A DNA stretch of 41,578 nt from Verrucomicrobiota bacterium. GTDB taxonomy: Bacteria; Verrucomicrobiota; Verrucomicrobiia; Opitutales; UBA2995. Below the pieces are notes generated by a model. The model made no database searches and was not told the origin of the DNA. It saw only the letters and a list, made by a program, of their open reading frames with translations. Positions within the stretch are counted from its first letter, which is position 1. Each line of letters opens with the position of its first letter. Positions 34,179-41,578 of this stretch are shown here, one piece after another. The stretch spans positions 1-41,578 of the forward strand of contig JAQBYJ010000046.1 in assembly GCA_027622555.1 (NCBI GenBank), given 5' to 3'. The position numbers and the translations under genes were made by a program.

Positions 34179-36029
34179 TCAAGACGGTTCGCGGATTAGT
34201 ATCTGCAAATCGTAACCGTCCTTGGCCCTGCGAATTTTTACCAGACCTCTGTGTTTCTTAATCGTCTGGCAGGCCTTAAAAAATTTGAGACTGATGGCTT
34301 CCGGCAGCGTCCTGGAATTGGATGAAGGAAACGTTTTTTCTTCTTCGATGCCAGTGCCTCTTACAGTTATTTGGGCCCCTTTACTTAATTTCCCTTCAAC
34401 CAGAATGTTCAGCTCGCCGTTCTCTTGCTTCAGGGCTTTATACATATGATGGATCATGTCTCTGAGCCCCTCTTCAAGTTTCATGGCATCCCCGTTGAAA
34501 GGGTTAAGGTTCGCCCCATATTTTACGGTGACCTGGTTGAGATTGAGGTCCTGGACAATGCGATTGATGATCATTCGAACGTCCGTGGACTCCAGGTTCT
34601 GTTTACCCATATCATTGAGTCCGAATAAATCGTCTGCCACGTTTTCAAGGCGACCAACCTCTGCCTGAATGGTTTTGATAAAATCTGCCGGGATCGGTGC
34701 GTCTTTGTCTTTTACGCCGAGAAGTTGTGCGAAGGTTTTTAAAGAAACCAGCGGATTCCTGAGTTCGTGAGAAAGGATGAGTCCCAAGGTATTGAAAACG
34801 GTATCCAGTTCACCGACTTGCTCTTTTTTGTTGATATTGAGCCTTTCGGTTATGTTTTCGTATCCACCAATTATCCGATATTCGGAGTTGGAGTAGGGGA
34901 GCACTCGAGTGAAGATACGGAAGCTGGATTGTTGCGCCTCAGCGATTGAATCGCTCGCCCTGCCTGTTTGGGCGGCCTGGTAAAGAGCTTCTTTCAGGCC
35001 TAGAGGAATGGGATCTCCTACCTGCGTTTGCCAGACCACTTCGCCTTGTGCATTTGCGATGACCCATTTCCCTGGAACAGACTGAAGAAGAAGCTGCGCT
35101 CGCTGTATATCGTGTTGAATGGAATTCTGACGGCGACTCAGGTTTAGGCACGCTCCAAACTGCTCAGCAATGTTTTCCAGATCTTCGAGTATTTCCCGGG
35201 AATACTTTTCCCCATCGTTTCGTTTGCCGGTGAAAATCCAACCATTTAGTCCACCATCAAAGAACAGTGGAAAAACCGCTTCGGCCTGCATTCGCTTGAG
35301 GTTATCGCGTAAAAATAATTTGTCGGGCTCGTCCAGAATGTTCTCAACTGTGTGAAGCCGAAGAGTGATCAAATTCTCCCTTAGCCATACTACAAAAGGA
35401 TGGGTGTCTGAATAGCTTAAGCCATTTACATCTCCGAAGACCAAATTGCCGGCGAGGAGTTCAAATTTTTCGCCGCTCTTAATGAAGGCTCCGGACCTTG
35501 GTATGCGGAGATGGTTTTGAATCAGCTTTAGAAAGTGAGTGCCAAGTTCTTTCTCGCTGCCAATCCTGGCCAAGATTTCACTCGCATAATCGAAAGGACG
35601 ATAGGGGGGAGCTGAATGGGCAGGTTTTTCAACCTCATTCAAGGTTTCCAGACGAATTATTTTGTCATGAAGGAATCTGTTTTGTTCTTCCAGGTTAAGA
35701 ATCTTCTGGCTGTGTTGAGTGATCTCTCGGAGTTGTACCTCCTTGGCTTCCTTGTCGACTATTGCAAAGTAGTTGTTCTCAACCGCTTGTTGGTAGGGCA
35801 CCGTTCCAGGGGTTCCGACTGCGATGATGTGAATTCCACTGCCGGGTTCCTGATAGGGCGGTGATTTGTCCTGAAACAGATCATACACAATGGTGCATGG
35901 TCTTAGTCTTTCAGCCATTCCACGAATGTCCTGTGAACGAGATACCTCAACGTCGCCAAGGTCGTCCAACAACCTTGACCAAGTATCTCTTAGTTCGCTG
36001 TCAGCTGTTACTAGGAATATTCGTGGCAT
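34179..36029 (-). CDS. Receiver/GAF/PAS histidine-kinase-like protein, degenerate
   Basis: 616 residues, soluble. Residues 1-~100 resemble a receiver domain with Asp50 at the phosphoacceptor position (TIVYD), followed by a coiled-coil stretch, a GAF-like region (~150-295), a PAS-like region (~310-395) and a HisKA dimerisation helix with His421 in LGLILSHELRNPLVSLKTF. The C-terminal ATPase region is degraded: the N-box is replaced by DMIHHMYKALKQ with no Asn pair, and the G1 region is only RGTGIEE. It probably cannot bind ATP normally, and may accept phosphate from the neighbouring kinase or act as a scaffold. Its start overlaps the upstream kinase by 19 bases, so the two are coupled. Confidence 0.75.
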   Translation of the reverse strand: MPRIFLVTADSELRDTWSRLLDDLGDVEVSRSQDIRGMAERLRPCTIVYDLFQDKSPPYQEPGSGIHIIAVGTPGTVPYQQAVENNYFAIVDKEAKEVQLREITQHSQKILNLEEQNRFLHDKIIRLETLNEVEKPAHSAPPYRPFDYASEILARIGSEKELGTHFLKLIQNHLRIPRSGAFIKSGEKFELLAGNLVFGDVNGLSYSDTHPFVVWLRENLITLRLHTVENILDEPDKLFLRDNLKRMQAEAVFPLFFDGGLNGWIFTGKRNDGEKYSREILEDLENIAEQFGACLNLSRRQNSIQHDIQRAQLLLQSVPGKWVIANAQGEVVWQTQVGDPIPLGLKEALYQAAQTGRASDSIAEAQQSSFRIFTRVLPYSNSEYRIIGGYENITERLNINKKEQVGELDTVFNTLGLILSHELRNPLVSLKTFAQLLGVKDKDAPIPADFIKTIQAEVGRLENVADDLFGLNDMGKQNLESTDVRMIINRIVQDLNLNQVTVKYGANLNPFNGDAMKLEEGLRDMIHHMYKALKQENGELNILVEGKLSKGAQITVRGTGIEEEKTFPSSNSRTLPEAISLKFFKACQTIKKHRGLVKIRRAKDGYDLQILIREPS

Positions 36030-38041
36030 GGGTTAAAACCAATCGCAAATTTGGTGCCTACTCCGGGTTCGGACTCGATACGTGTAATCGCGTCGTGCTC
36101 ATTGAGGATTTCCCCACTTACAGTGAGGCCTAAACCGAATCCGTGTGTTTTTGTAGTATAAAAGGGTTTGAAGACATTTCTTCTGATTTCTTCCGACATT
36201 CCTTTGCCATTATCCTCTACTTCAATCCATACTTTTTCCTGACTACTGTAGACACGAACGATTATTCGTTTCTTGTTTTGGTCCTGATCAATGGCGTCGA
36301 TCGCATTCAGTAAAATGTTTAGCAGCACTTGTCTGAGTGAACTTGGATCCGCCATAACCGAGTCTACATCGACAACAAAATCCTTGGTCATTTCGATCCC
36401 TTTTTGGCGACCCTTGGAGGTTACCAGGTCTAGCGCGGCAGATCCTATTTCGCCCAGGGATACAGCGGTCATCGTGCCTACCGAAGGTTTGGAACTGTCG
36501 AGCAGGCTCTGACACAGGTCTTCAATTCTCTGAACTTCTTCCTGAATAATTCCTGAGAACTCCTCACGGAACGAAGGCTCGTTATAGCGGACAGGAAGTA
36601 GCTGAAAAAATGTTTTAATGGCAACCAATGGGTTGCGGATCTCGTGAGCCAGACTGGCTGCAAGTAGGCCAACAGATGCGAGCTGTTCGGAGTTTCTAAC
36701 CTGACGAACGATTTGGCTATGCTCCAATAATGGCCGGAAAGTTTCGCACAACAATTTCAGAGTCTGACCATCGGAATAAGTGTATGGATTTTTGGATGCC
36801 GGTCGGCCCAAGCCTACCATAAAGGCCACGTTTTGTTCAGCATCTTCCAATACCACCAGCATGATTCGAAGATTATTTTCTTCAAAGAAAGTCTTCAGGC
36901 CCTTGACGGCCCCAATTTCCCGAACGCGCTCCATGCTTTCATAGGATTCCCAACCATGCTGAACGAGGTGATTAACTTCGTTGCTGCTCATAGCCATTTT
37001 GACGTTCTCATACTCGAGATATTCTTCATTCGGCATAAATACAGCCGCATGGTCGGTGCCAGCCCATTCCATCAGAATTTCCTGGAACCGTGCCTTAATC
37101 AATTCTTCATCCGCGTGTTCTTTTCCTAAATCGTATATGCGTTGAAGCGCGAGTTCGTTGGAGGATTTCTTCTTCTCTATAAAACGTTCCAGGAATTGCT
37201 CCAATAAATTGTTTCCCGGATAGATGCTCAATAGAACCACAACCAAGGCGAGTACCTGGGCGTAATCGTCGGAAAAAACTTCACCCGTTATTCGTTTGAT
37301 CACAAGAAACTCCAAAATTCCTGCAGCCAGGATGACCAAATATTTGATCGAGGTTGCGGTTAGGTACCGCGGCTCGTAGATCCTCCGATTGGTCATGGTG
37401 AATCCCGAGATGCTGTAGTATCCAACTACCAGGATTGGGGCCAGTTTCATCAGTTCGGTAGCGCCCATGGCTCCACTTCCAGTGGTGAATATGAATGCCC
37501 CCAGGGCGAACAAACATCCGGTCGCGAATACTTTTAGGTCTAGTTTCACAATACCGTCAGCGACCTTAAGGGCGCGGTAGGATTGAACGCCTAGAAATAT
37601 GAGTGAAACCAGAGAATATATCCCATGAATGTACCACCCCCAGCCGAAAAGAAGGCCACCTCGCACAGACCCAGGCTTTAAAAACCAATCGGTTTCAGTC
37701 AACCAGAGGCCCGCCAGTCCAATAATAAAGTAGGGGGCGGTTTTCTTGAAGAGCCCACCCAGGTTAATATTGGGCATTACAATGGATTCTTTCAGACAGA
37801 AAAATGCCCATGGCACCATTCCGCCGAATCCCACCATCTTCCGAATCCAAAACACAGCCTCTGTTGCCGACGAGTAGTTGTGAGCGGTAAATGAGCCCAC
37901 CCAGAGGGTTGTGATAATACTTAAAAAGCCAAAACTTCGATTTATTGCCCGGTCCGGATTGGCCAAGAATATTAATAGCCCCACCAGGACGTTGGTGCCG
38001 GCCGCCAATACTAAAATGATTATAGATTCAAACGAAGTCAC
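36011..38041 (-). CDS. Membrane sensor histidine kinase
   Basis: 676 residues. About seven or eight hydrophobic helices occupy residues 5-275, then a coiled coil, a GAF-like segment (~300-440), and a complete kinase core: His466 in ASLAHEIRNP, N-box NILLNAIDAI (575-584), G1 DNGKGM (610-615) and the G2 loop TTKTHGFGLGLT. Architecture resembles PrsK-type sensors of exopolysaccharide/PEP-CTERM systems, but no such genes are nearby. The full catalytic set suggests that this is the active partner of the degenerate protein at 34179. It starts 14 bases after the ketosynthase stop. Confidence 0.85.
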   Translation of the reverse strand: MTSFESIIILVLAAGTNVLVGLLIFLANPDRAINRSFGFLSIITTLWVGSFTAHNYSSATEAVFWIRKMVGFGGMVPWAFFCLKESIVMPNINLGGLFKKTAPYFIIGLAGLWLTETDWFLKPGSVRGGLLFGWGWYIHGIYSLVSLIFLGVQSYRALKVADGIVKLDLKVFATGCLFALGAFIFTTGSGAMGATELMKLAPILVVGYYSISGFTMTNRRIYEPRYLTATSIKYLVILAAGILEFLVIKRITGEVFSDDYAQVLALVVVLLSIYPGNNLLEQFLERFIEKKKSSNELALQRIYDLGKEHADEELIKARFQEILMEWAGTDHAAVFMPNEEYLEYENVKMAMSSNEVNHLVQHGWESYESMERVREIGAVKGLKTFFEENNLRIMLVVLEDAEQNVAFMVGLGRPASKNPYTYSDGQTLKLLCETFRPLLEHSQIVRQVRNSEQLASVGLLAASLAHEIRNPLVAIKTFFQLLPVRYNEPSFREEFSGIIQEEVQRIEDLCQSLLDSSKPSVGTMTAVSLGEIGSAALDLVTSKGRQKGIEMTKDFVVDVDSVMADPSSLRQVLLNILLNAIDAIDQDQNKKRIIVRVYSSQEKVWIEVEDNGKGMSEEIRRNVFKPFYTTKTHGFGLGLTVSGEILNEHDAITRIESEPGVGTKFAIGFNPCHEYS

Positions 38042-38055
38042 AGTATGTAAAGTAT

Positions 38056-39267
38056 CTAGTCAGCAGTTAGAACGACGGTCGAGTTATTGTTTCCAATTCC
38101 ATGGCAATTCATGATGGCCGTTTTGGGTTTGAGCAGGCGAGGAGTTTTTGACAGGACGAGGGAACAATCAGGATCTTGAAATTCCAGATTGGTGGTGGGC
38201 GGTATGAGGCCTGTTTTAAGTGTTATCGCGGTACTAATTAATTGAATGGCACTGGCTGCTCCAAGAGGGTGCCCGATCGTGCCCTTGATCGATCCAGCGG
38301 GTATTGAATGGATCCAGTTTCCAAATACCGATTCAAGCGCCTGGGATTCACTGATATCCAGTATAAAATGTCCAGGCCCCCAGGTGGAAATATAATCGAC
38401 AGATTCCGGTCTCATGCAGGCGTTGTTTAATGCATTTTCGATGACCCAGGCGTAACCGTCTCCTGGCGCATTCCCGAGATCTTTCCCCGAGGAGTATCCG
38501 CGTATAGTCGCATAGGAAGGGCGTGGACTGTCCATCGATTCTAAAATCACATAACCTGCACCTTCACCTATAACGCCTAATTCACGAAACACGTCGAATG
38601 GTTTTCCAGAAGTTGCGGGATCCTCATACTCAGGAGAAGTCAGTCTCGCAGTCGTTAATTCGGCCATTGGGTGCAAGATCAGTGGTGCTTCTGCACCACC
38701 ACAAATCGCTATTTTTGCCTGGCCGGATGCGATCAGCTCTGCCCCGGCACAAATCGCATCGCCTCCTGAACAGCAAGCATTCTGAACGGCGGAAATCCTT
38801 GTTCGGGATGGAATGAATCGCGCAATGGATTCGGAAATGGCAATGGGGGAATAAGAAAAAGTAGTAAACGGCATAGCCGCCTTTACTCCCTTTTCAGGAA
38901 CCCGTCGTATGGTCTTAGCGACATGGTCTAAATCCATAAGGGCGGTCCCCGTTATGATCGGAACTTGTCCGACGTTTTCCCATTCGGCCGGACTTATAGC
39001 AACGTCTTTCAATGCCATTTCCGCTGCTGCAAGGCCGAGTTGAGTATGACGCGGGAATCGGTTGATCTTTGCTTCCGCTCTTACATATTTGTCCGGGTCA
39101 AATCCTTCCACCGGGCATCCGATCGCTTTTTCCAGGCCAAGTTCTTCCAGGTGCGGCAAGTATTTGGCGGTTGATTTTCCTGAGATCAACCCGTTCCAGA
39201 ATGCCTCGAGGCCAATTCCGCAAGCAGCGATGACTCCAATGCCGGTAATTTTAACCTGCTGCCTCAT
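38056..39267 (-). CDS. Divergent beta-ketoacyl synthase
   Basis: 403 residues with the thiolase fold of type II ketosynthases (PF00109/PF02801). The nucleophile is Cys165 in NACCSGG; Lys328 and the second catalytic His333 are in KGTIGHPLGAA. The first His, normally in an HGTxT element, is replaced: the segment reads STWGPGHF with Trp296 at that place. The terminal FGFGG element is also altered to HGIGN. It therefore differs from normal chain-elongating FabF enzymes and may be a non-elongating acyltransferase or a partner subunit. Its ATG overlaps the oxidase stop by four bases (ATGA), so the two are translationally coupled. Confidence 0.75.
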   Translation of the reverse strand: MRQQVKITGIGVIAACGIGLEAFWNGLISGKSTAKYLPHLEELGLEKAIGCPVEGFDPDKYVRAEAKINRFPRHTQLGLAAAEMALKDVAISPAEWENVGQVPIITGTALMDLDHVAKTIRRVPEKGVKAAMPFTTFSYSPIAISESIARFIPSRTRISAVQNACCSGGDAICAGAELIASGQAKIAICGGAEAPLILHPMAELTTARLTSPEYEDPATSGKPFDVFRELGVIGEGAGYVILESMDSPRPSYATIRGYSSGKDLGNAPGDGYAWVIENALNNACMRPESVDYISTWGPGHFILDISESQALESVFGNWIHSIPAGSIKGTIGHPLGAASAIQLISTAITLKTGLIPPTTNLEFQDPDCSLVLSKTPRLLKPKTAIMNCHGIGNNNSTVVLTAD

Positions 39268-40730
39268 GAATATCGACCGGGTGCTATCAAATTCAAGGGG
39301 TCAAAGAAGTCTTTGAATTTTCGAATTAGCGGCGGCATTTCTAAATGTTCCATCTGGTCTATTCCAGCGCGGTAGGGAGGGAATCCCTTTTCAATGAGGG
39401 CTTTTGTCAGTCTTTCCAGTGCATTCCTTACTTTATTTGCTTCTGTGGTTTCAAAATGTAATGTGATGATGGCACTAACCGATCGTTCCACATTCACTAT
39501 ATAGGTGATAGAATATTTATATCCTTCACTGTCGAAAAGTGCTCTTAATTCCTTGGTTGCATTCTTCGATGGAGGGAGCGTTGCATTTAAATATACCGCT
39601 AGTTCTTTGGAAAAGTTTGGGTTATCACCCGGCATTTTTAGGCTTAGAAGTCCGATGTTTGTCGGATTGCCTTCGCTCAATGCGTGTAATTCGCCCAGAG
39701 AGTCGAAGAAGATTCCTAGATTCCGAATGAAGGGAATTGGTATCCGTTTACCCCATGTGACAATTTGGGCGATTTTTTCCGGGGAAAATGAGTCGAGTCT
39801 CGTGGATGAGGAGATGAGCTTTTTCATTTCTCGAATCATCGCCTTAGTAACAGCTTTGCGCCCATGGATAGCAGCAACCGCCTGAAACCCGGCGGAGCCA
39901 ACTTGATTGATGACTTCGTTAATTTTACTGTCTGGGAGTTCAGGAAATTTAGTGGCAATCAATCCCTTCATAACATATTCTTTTCTTCCAGGATCGCCTA
40001 TGTGGGTAATTTCGTTAAGAAGCTTATTTCGATAAAGTGTCTTCAGGTCGTCTATCAGGACATCGAGGTCAGAATTCTGTATAGACAAAAATGTGCCTGA
40101 CTCCTGTTTGGGAAATATCGAAAACCATCCTCCGAGGACTATCCCGAAATTTGATTGAAAGAAGAGTCCTTCCCAATTGGGCCCAATTCCGTCCGGATGA
40201 GACTTGGACCACAATCGGCTGTCTTGCCGAATAATAGTACCATCAATGGTAAGTATCTCTAAACCGTGAAGGTCGTTCGAACGTGTTCGATAGTATCCGA
40301 TTCCTCGTTCCAGACAATTTCCAATAATACTGGTGTCACTACCGCCGGCCGTAACGTTGAAAGTAAACTCAGGATAGTTGTTTTTTAAATACGTATAAAG
40401 ATCCTTCTGAGAAACTCCTGGCTCAACATAGACTTTATTAGAATCTGGCTCGCAGGGGCCCATGGTTCGAAGTCGTTCAAGGCTTACAATCACACAGCCA
40501 TCCCTTACGGGAAGGTGTGCTCCATAACCCCAGTTTTTTCCGCGACTGACAGGGTAGAGAGGAATCCCGTTTGTCTTTGCGATAGAAACTACCTGAACGA
40601 GGCAATCGCGTGTACCGGGTTTGAGGAGACAAGGAACTGCCCTGGTCGTCCCGCTTAGTGTCGGCTCAATCTGGTCGGGTGGTACGATTTCCAAATCATC
40701 AACCTCTGCCCAGATGTGAAGCTGACTCAT
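39264..40730 (-). CDS. FAD-binding oxidase/dehydrogenase, VAO-type
   Basis: 488 residues from ATG 40730, chosen because it forms a TGATG overlap with the preceding kinase stop; the frame is open to ATG 40763. An FAD-binding PCMH-type domain (PF01565) is indicated by SRGKNWGYGAHLPV (residues ~62-75) and VYVEPGVSQKDLYTYL. The C-terminal FDPLNLIAPGRYS is typical of vanillyl-alcohol oxidase and 4-cresol dehydrogenase relatives, which oxidise phenolic or alcohol substrates, some with covalent FAD. No second electron-acceptor subunit is seen. Tight coupling to the kinase fragment and ketosynthase suggests a common product or signal. Confidence 0.75.
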   Translation of the reverse strand: MSQLHIWAEVDDLEIVPPDQIEPTLSGTTRAVPCLLKPGTRDCLVQVVSIAKTNGIPLYPVSRGKNWGYGAHLPVRDGCVIVSLERLRTMGPCEPDSNKVYVEPGVSQKDLYTYLKNNYPEFTFNVTAGGSDTSIIGNCLERGIGYYRTRSNDLHGLEILTIDGTIIRQDSRLWSKSHPDGIGPNWEGLFFQSNFGIVLGGWFSIFPKQESGTFLSIQNSDLDVLIDDLKTLYRNKLLNEITHIGDPGRKEYVMKGLIATKFPELPDSKINEVINQVGSAGFQAVAAIHGRKAVTKAMIREMKKLISSSTRLDSFSPEKIAQIVTWGKRIPIPFIRNLGIFFDSLGELHALSEGNPTNIGLLSLKMPGDNPNFSKELAVYLNATLPPSKNATKELRALFDSEGYKYSITYIVNVERSVSAIITLHFETTEANKVRNALERLTKALIEKGFPPYRAGIDQMEHLEMPPLIRKFKDFFDPLNLIAPGRYS

Positions 40731-41344
40731 CAATTGGGGTTCCATGTTTTCAAAGACAGGCAAATGCTTGTACCCAGGCCTTCCTCAGATTTTACGGAAA
40801 TGGTTCCGCTATGAGCCTCTACGATGCGTTTACAGATGATAAAGCCTAGCCCGGTTCCTTTTTCGCCCTTAGTTGTGAAATTGCCCTGCTGCATTTTGTT
40901 TATGGTTTCCTGGCTCATTCCACTACCGTTGTCTGTGACAGAAATGACCGCTTTGTCTCCCCCTGATTCCACACTAATTTGTACGGTGGTTGGCTCATCG
41001 TCCCCCGGTTTATTTGCGTCTAAGGCATTACCGATAAGGTTTTGAAAGAGTCTGGATATTTCCGAGATACTGCCTGAGAGCGAGAGGCTGCTATCTCCCT
41101 CTATTATTATGTTTTTGCTGTCGAAGAAGATGTCGGATTTTACTTTCTTAACGGCGTCTATAATTGAGAAAATTTCAGCACCTTGGTTCCCCTTGCAAAC
41201 TTCTTTCCAAGATTGTGCCAGCTCTCTGCAGTAATTGGCATTTCTTTCCAGTGTCTCCGCATAAGCCAATGCATTTTCCAAAGGAATTCCTTTAGCTTCA
41301 TTTGCGTTTTTTACTTCGTGTAACAGGAGAGAGCTATACCCGAG
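40730..41344 (-). pseudogene. Histidine kinase, 5'-truncated by the IS
   Basis: The native part, read leftward from the IS boundary at 41344, encodes a helical stretch with LLLHEVKN, possibly a residual phosphoacceptor helix, an N-box NLIGNALDANK, G1 DNGSGM and G2 KGEKGTGLGFIICK of HATPase_c. The ATG-initiated frame of 224 residues starts inside the IS end, so its first ~20 residues are not native. Sensor domain and most of the dimerisation domain are missing to the right. The ATPase core is intact, but signalling is presumably lost. The original gene opened the operon containing the oxidase and ketosynthase. Confidence 0.75.
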
Positions 41345-41578
41345 TGAGCCTGCCCCGAAAAATGGGAGACATGTTGTGCTAAACAATGCATAAAATGAGA
41401 ACAATGAGTCAAAGACGAAAGTATACGAAAGAATTCAAGGACAACGCCGTATCGCTGGTGTTATCGGGACGAGCAGCGATAGAAGTGTCGCATGATCTTG
41501 GAATCGACATTTCCACGTTAAACCGCTGGAAAAAGCTATATCTGGATGAGCAGGATATCAAACACGATGGCCTTGGCG
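41345..41578 (+). mobile_element. IS3-family insertion sequence, left part
   Basis: The element begins TGAGCCTGCCCCGAAAAATG at the point where the kinase gene is cut and continues into an OrfA start. The end sequence resembles the TGA...GCCCC...GAGAC ends of IS3-family elements of the IS51/IS407 type. The right end and OrfB lie outside the window, so target duplications and completeness cannot be judged. Confidence 0.8.
41404..41578 (+). CDS. IS3-family transposase OrfA, partial
   Basis: 58 residues to the window edge, beginning MSQRRKYTKEFKDNAVSLVL, with a helix-turn-helix EVSHDLGIDISTLNRWKK typical of IS3/IS911 OrfA (PF01527). An in-frame ATG nine bases earlier (41395) is possible, but GAGA before 41404 makes the later start slightly better. 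OrfA would be joined to OrfB by a programmed frameshift further right. Confidence 0.85.
   Translation, partial: MSQRRKYTKEFKDNAVSLVLSGRAAIEVSHDLGIDISTLNRWKKLYLDEQDIKHDGLG

Overview
The window looks like chromosomal DNA of a free-living, probably aquatic member of the Verrucomicrobiota (Opitutales-like), with Planctomycetota as the alternative. The grounds are family-level: FGly sulfatases, PmoA-like (DUF6807) and DUF6797-cytochrome proteins, a TonB receptor with an N-terminal 'DPFTVSD' segment of the sort common in Opitutaceae, and large sensor kinases. No rRNA or tRNA gene was seen, so the assignment is an inference.

Layout. (1) 1-483: a solitary IS3-type left end fused to the C-terminal part of a fatty acid desaturase. 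(2) 578-6251: a tight plus-strand group for an exported xylose-isomerase-like barrel protein, a DUF6797/cytochrome c protein, a PmoA-like protein and a class C-type serine hydrolase, followed by a convergent sulfatase with HEAT repeats (6344-8182). (3) 8263-24376: a catabolic locus for a presumably sulfated, acidic sugar. It holds a sodium:solute symporter, an SDR protein, an AraC regulator, a TonB receptor, an FAD oxidoreductase fused to a sialidase-like propeller, a DapA/NanA-family lyase, three paralogous sialidase-like exported proteins, a lipoprotein sulfatase and a PhyH dioxygenase. A shared motif, TTACAAATTT, occurs four times, only in the intergenic regions of this locus, and probably is the AraC operator. 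(4) 24431-30090: an accessory block with a J-domain protein, a chimeric ORF joining HsdM, HsdR and DarG pieces, a gene-free scar with repeats and an orphan terminator, and a TIGR04255-type trio. Similar direct repeats lie on both sides of the chimera and trio. (5) 30253-41344, all on the minus strand: a histidine kinase fragment, an FAD-linked oxidase, a divergent ketosynthase, two more kinase-type proteins, valS and a Tas-like aldo-keto reductase. The first three are translationally coupled. (6) 41345-41578: the left end and OrfA start of an IS3-family element that truncates the first kinase; its end matches the solitary end at 70.

How the genes may work together: the TonB receptor would import an oligosaccharide, exported sulfatase and sialidase-like proteins would process it, the symporter would take up the monomer, and the FAD enzyme, SDR, lyase and PhyH protein would convert it. 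The substrate is not identifiable from sequence alone. The minus-strand operon looks like a small oxidative/acyl biosynthetic or signalling unit wired to sensor kinases, now damaged by the IS.
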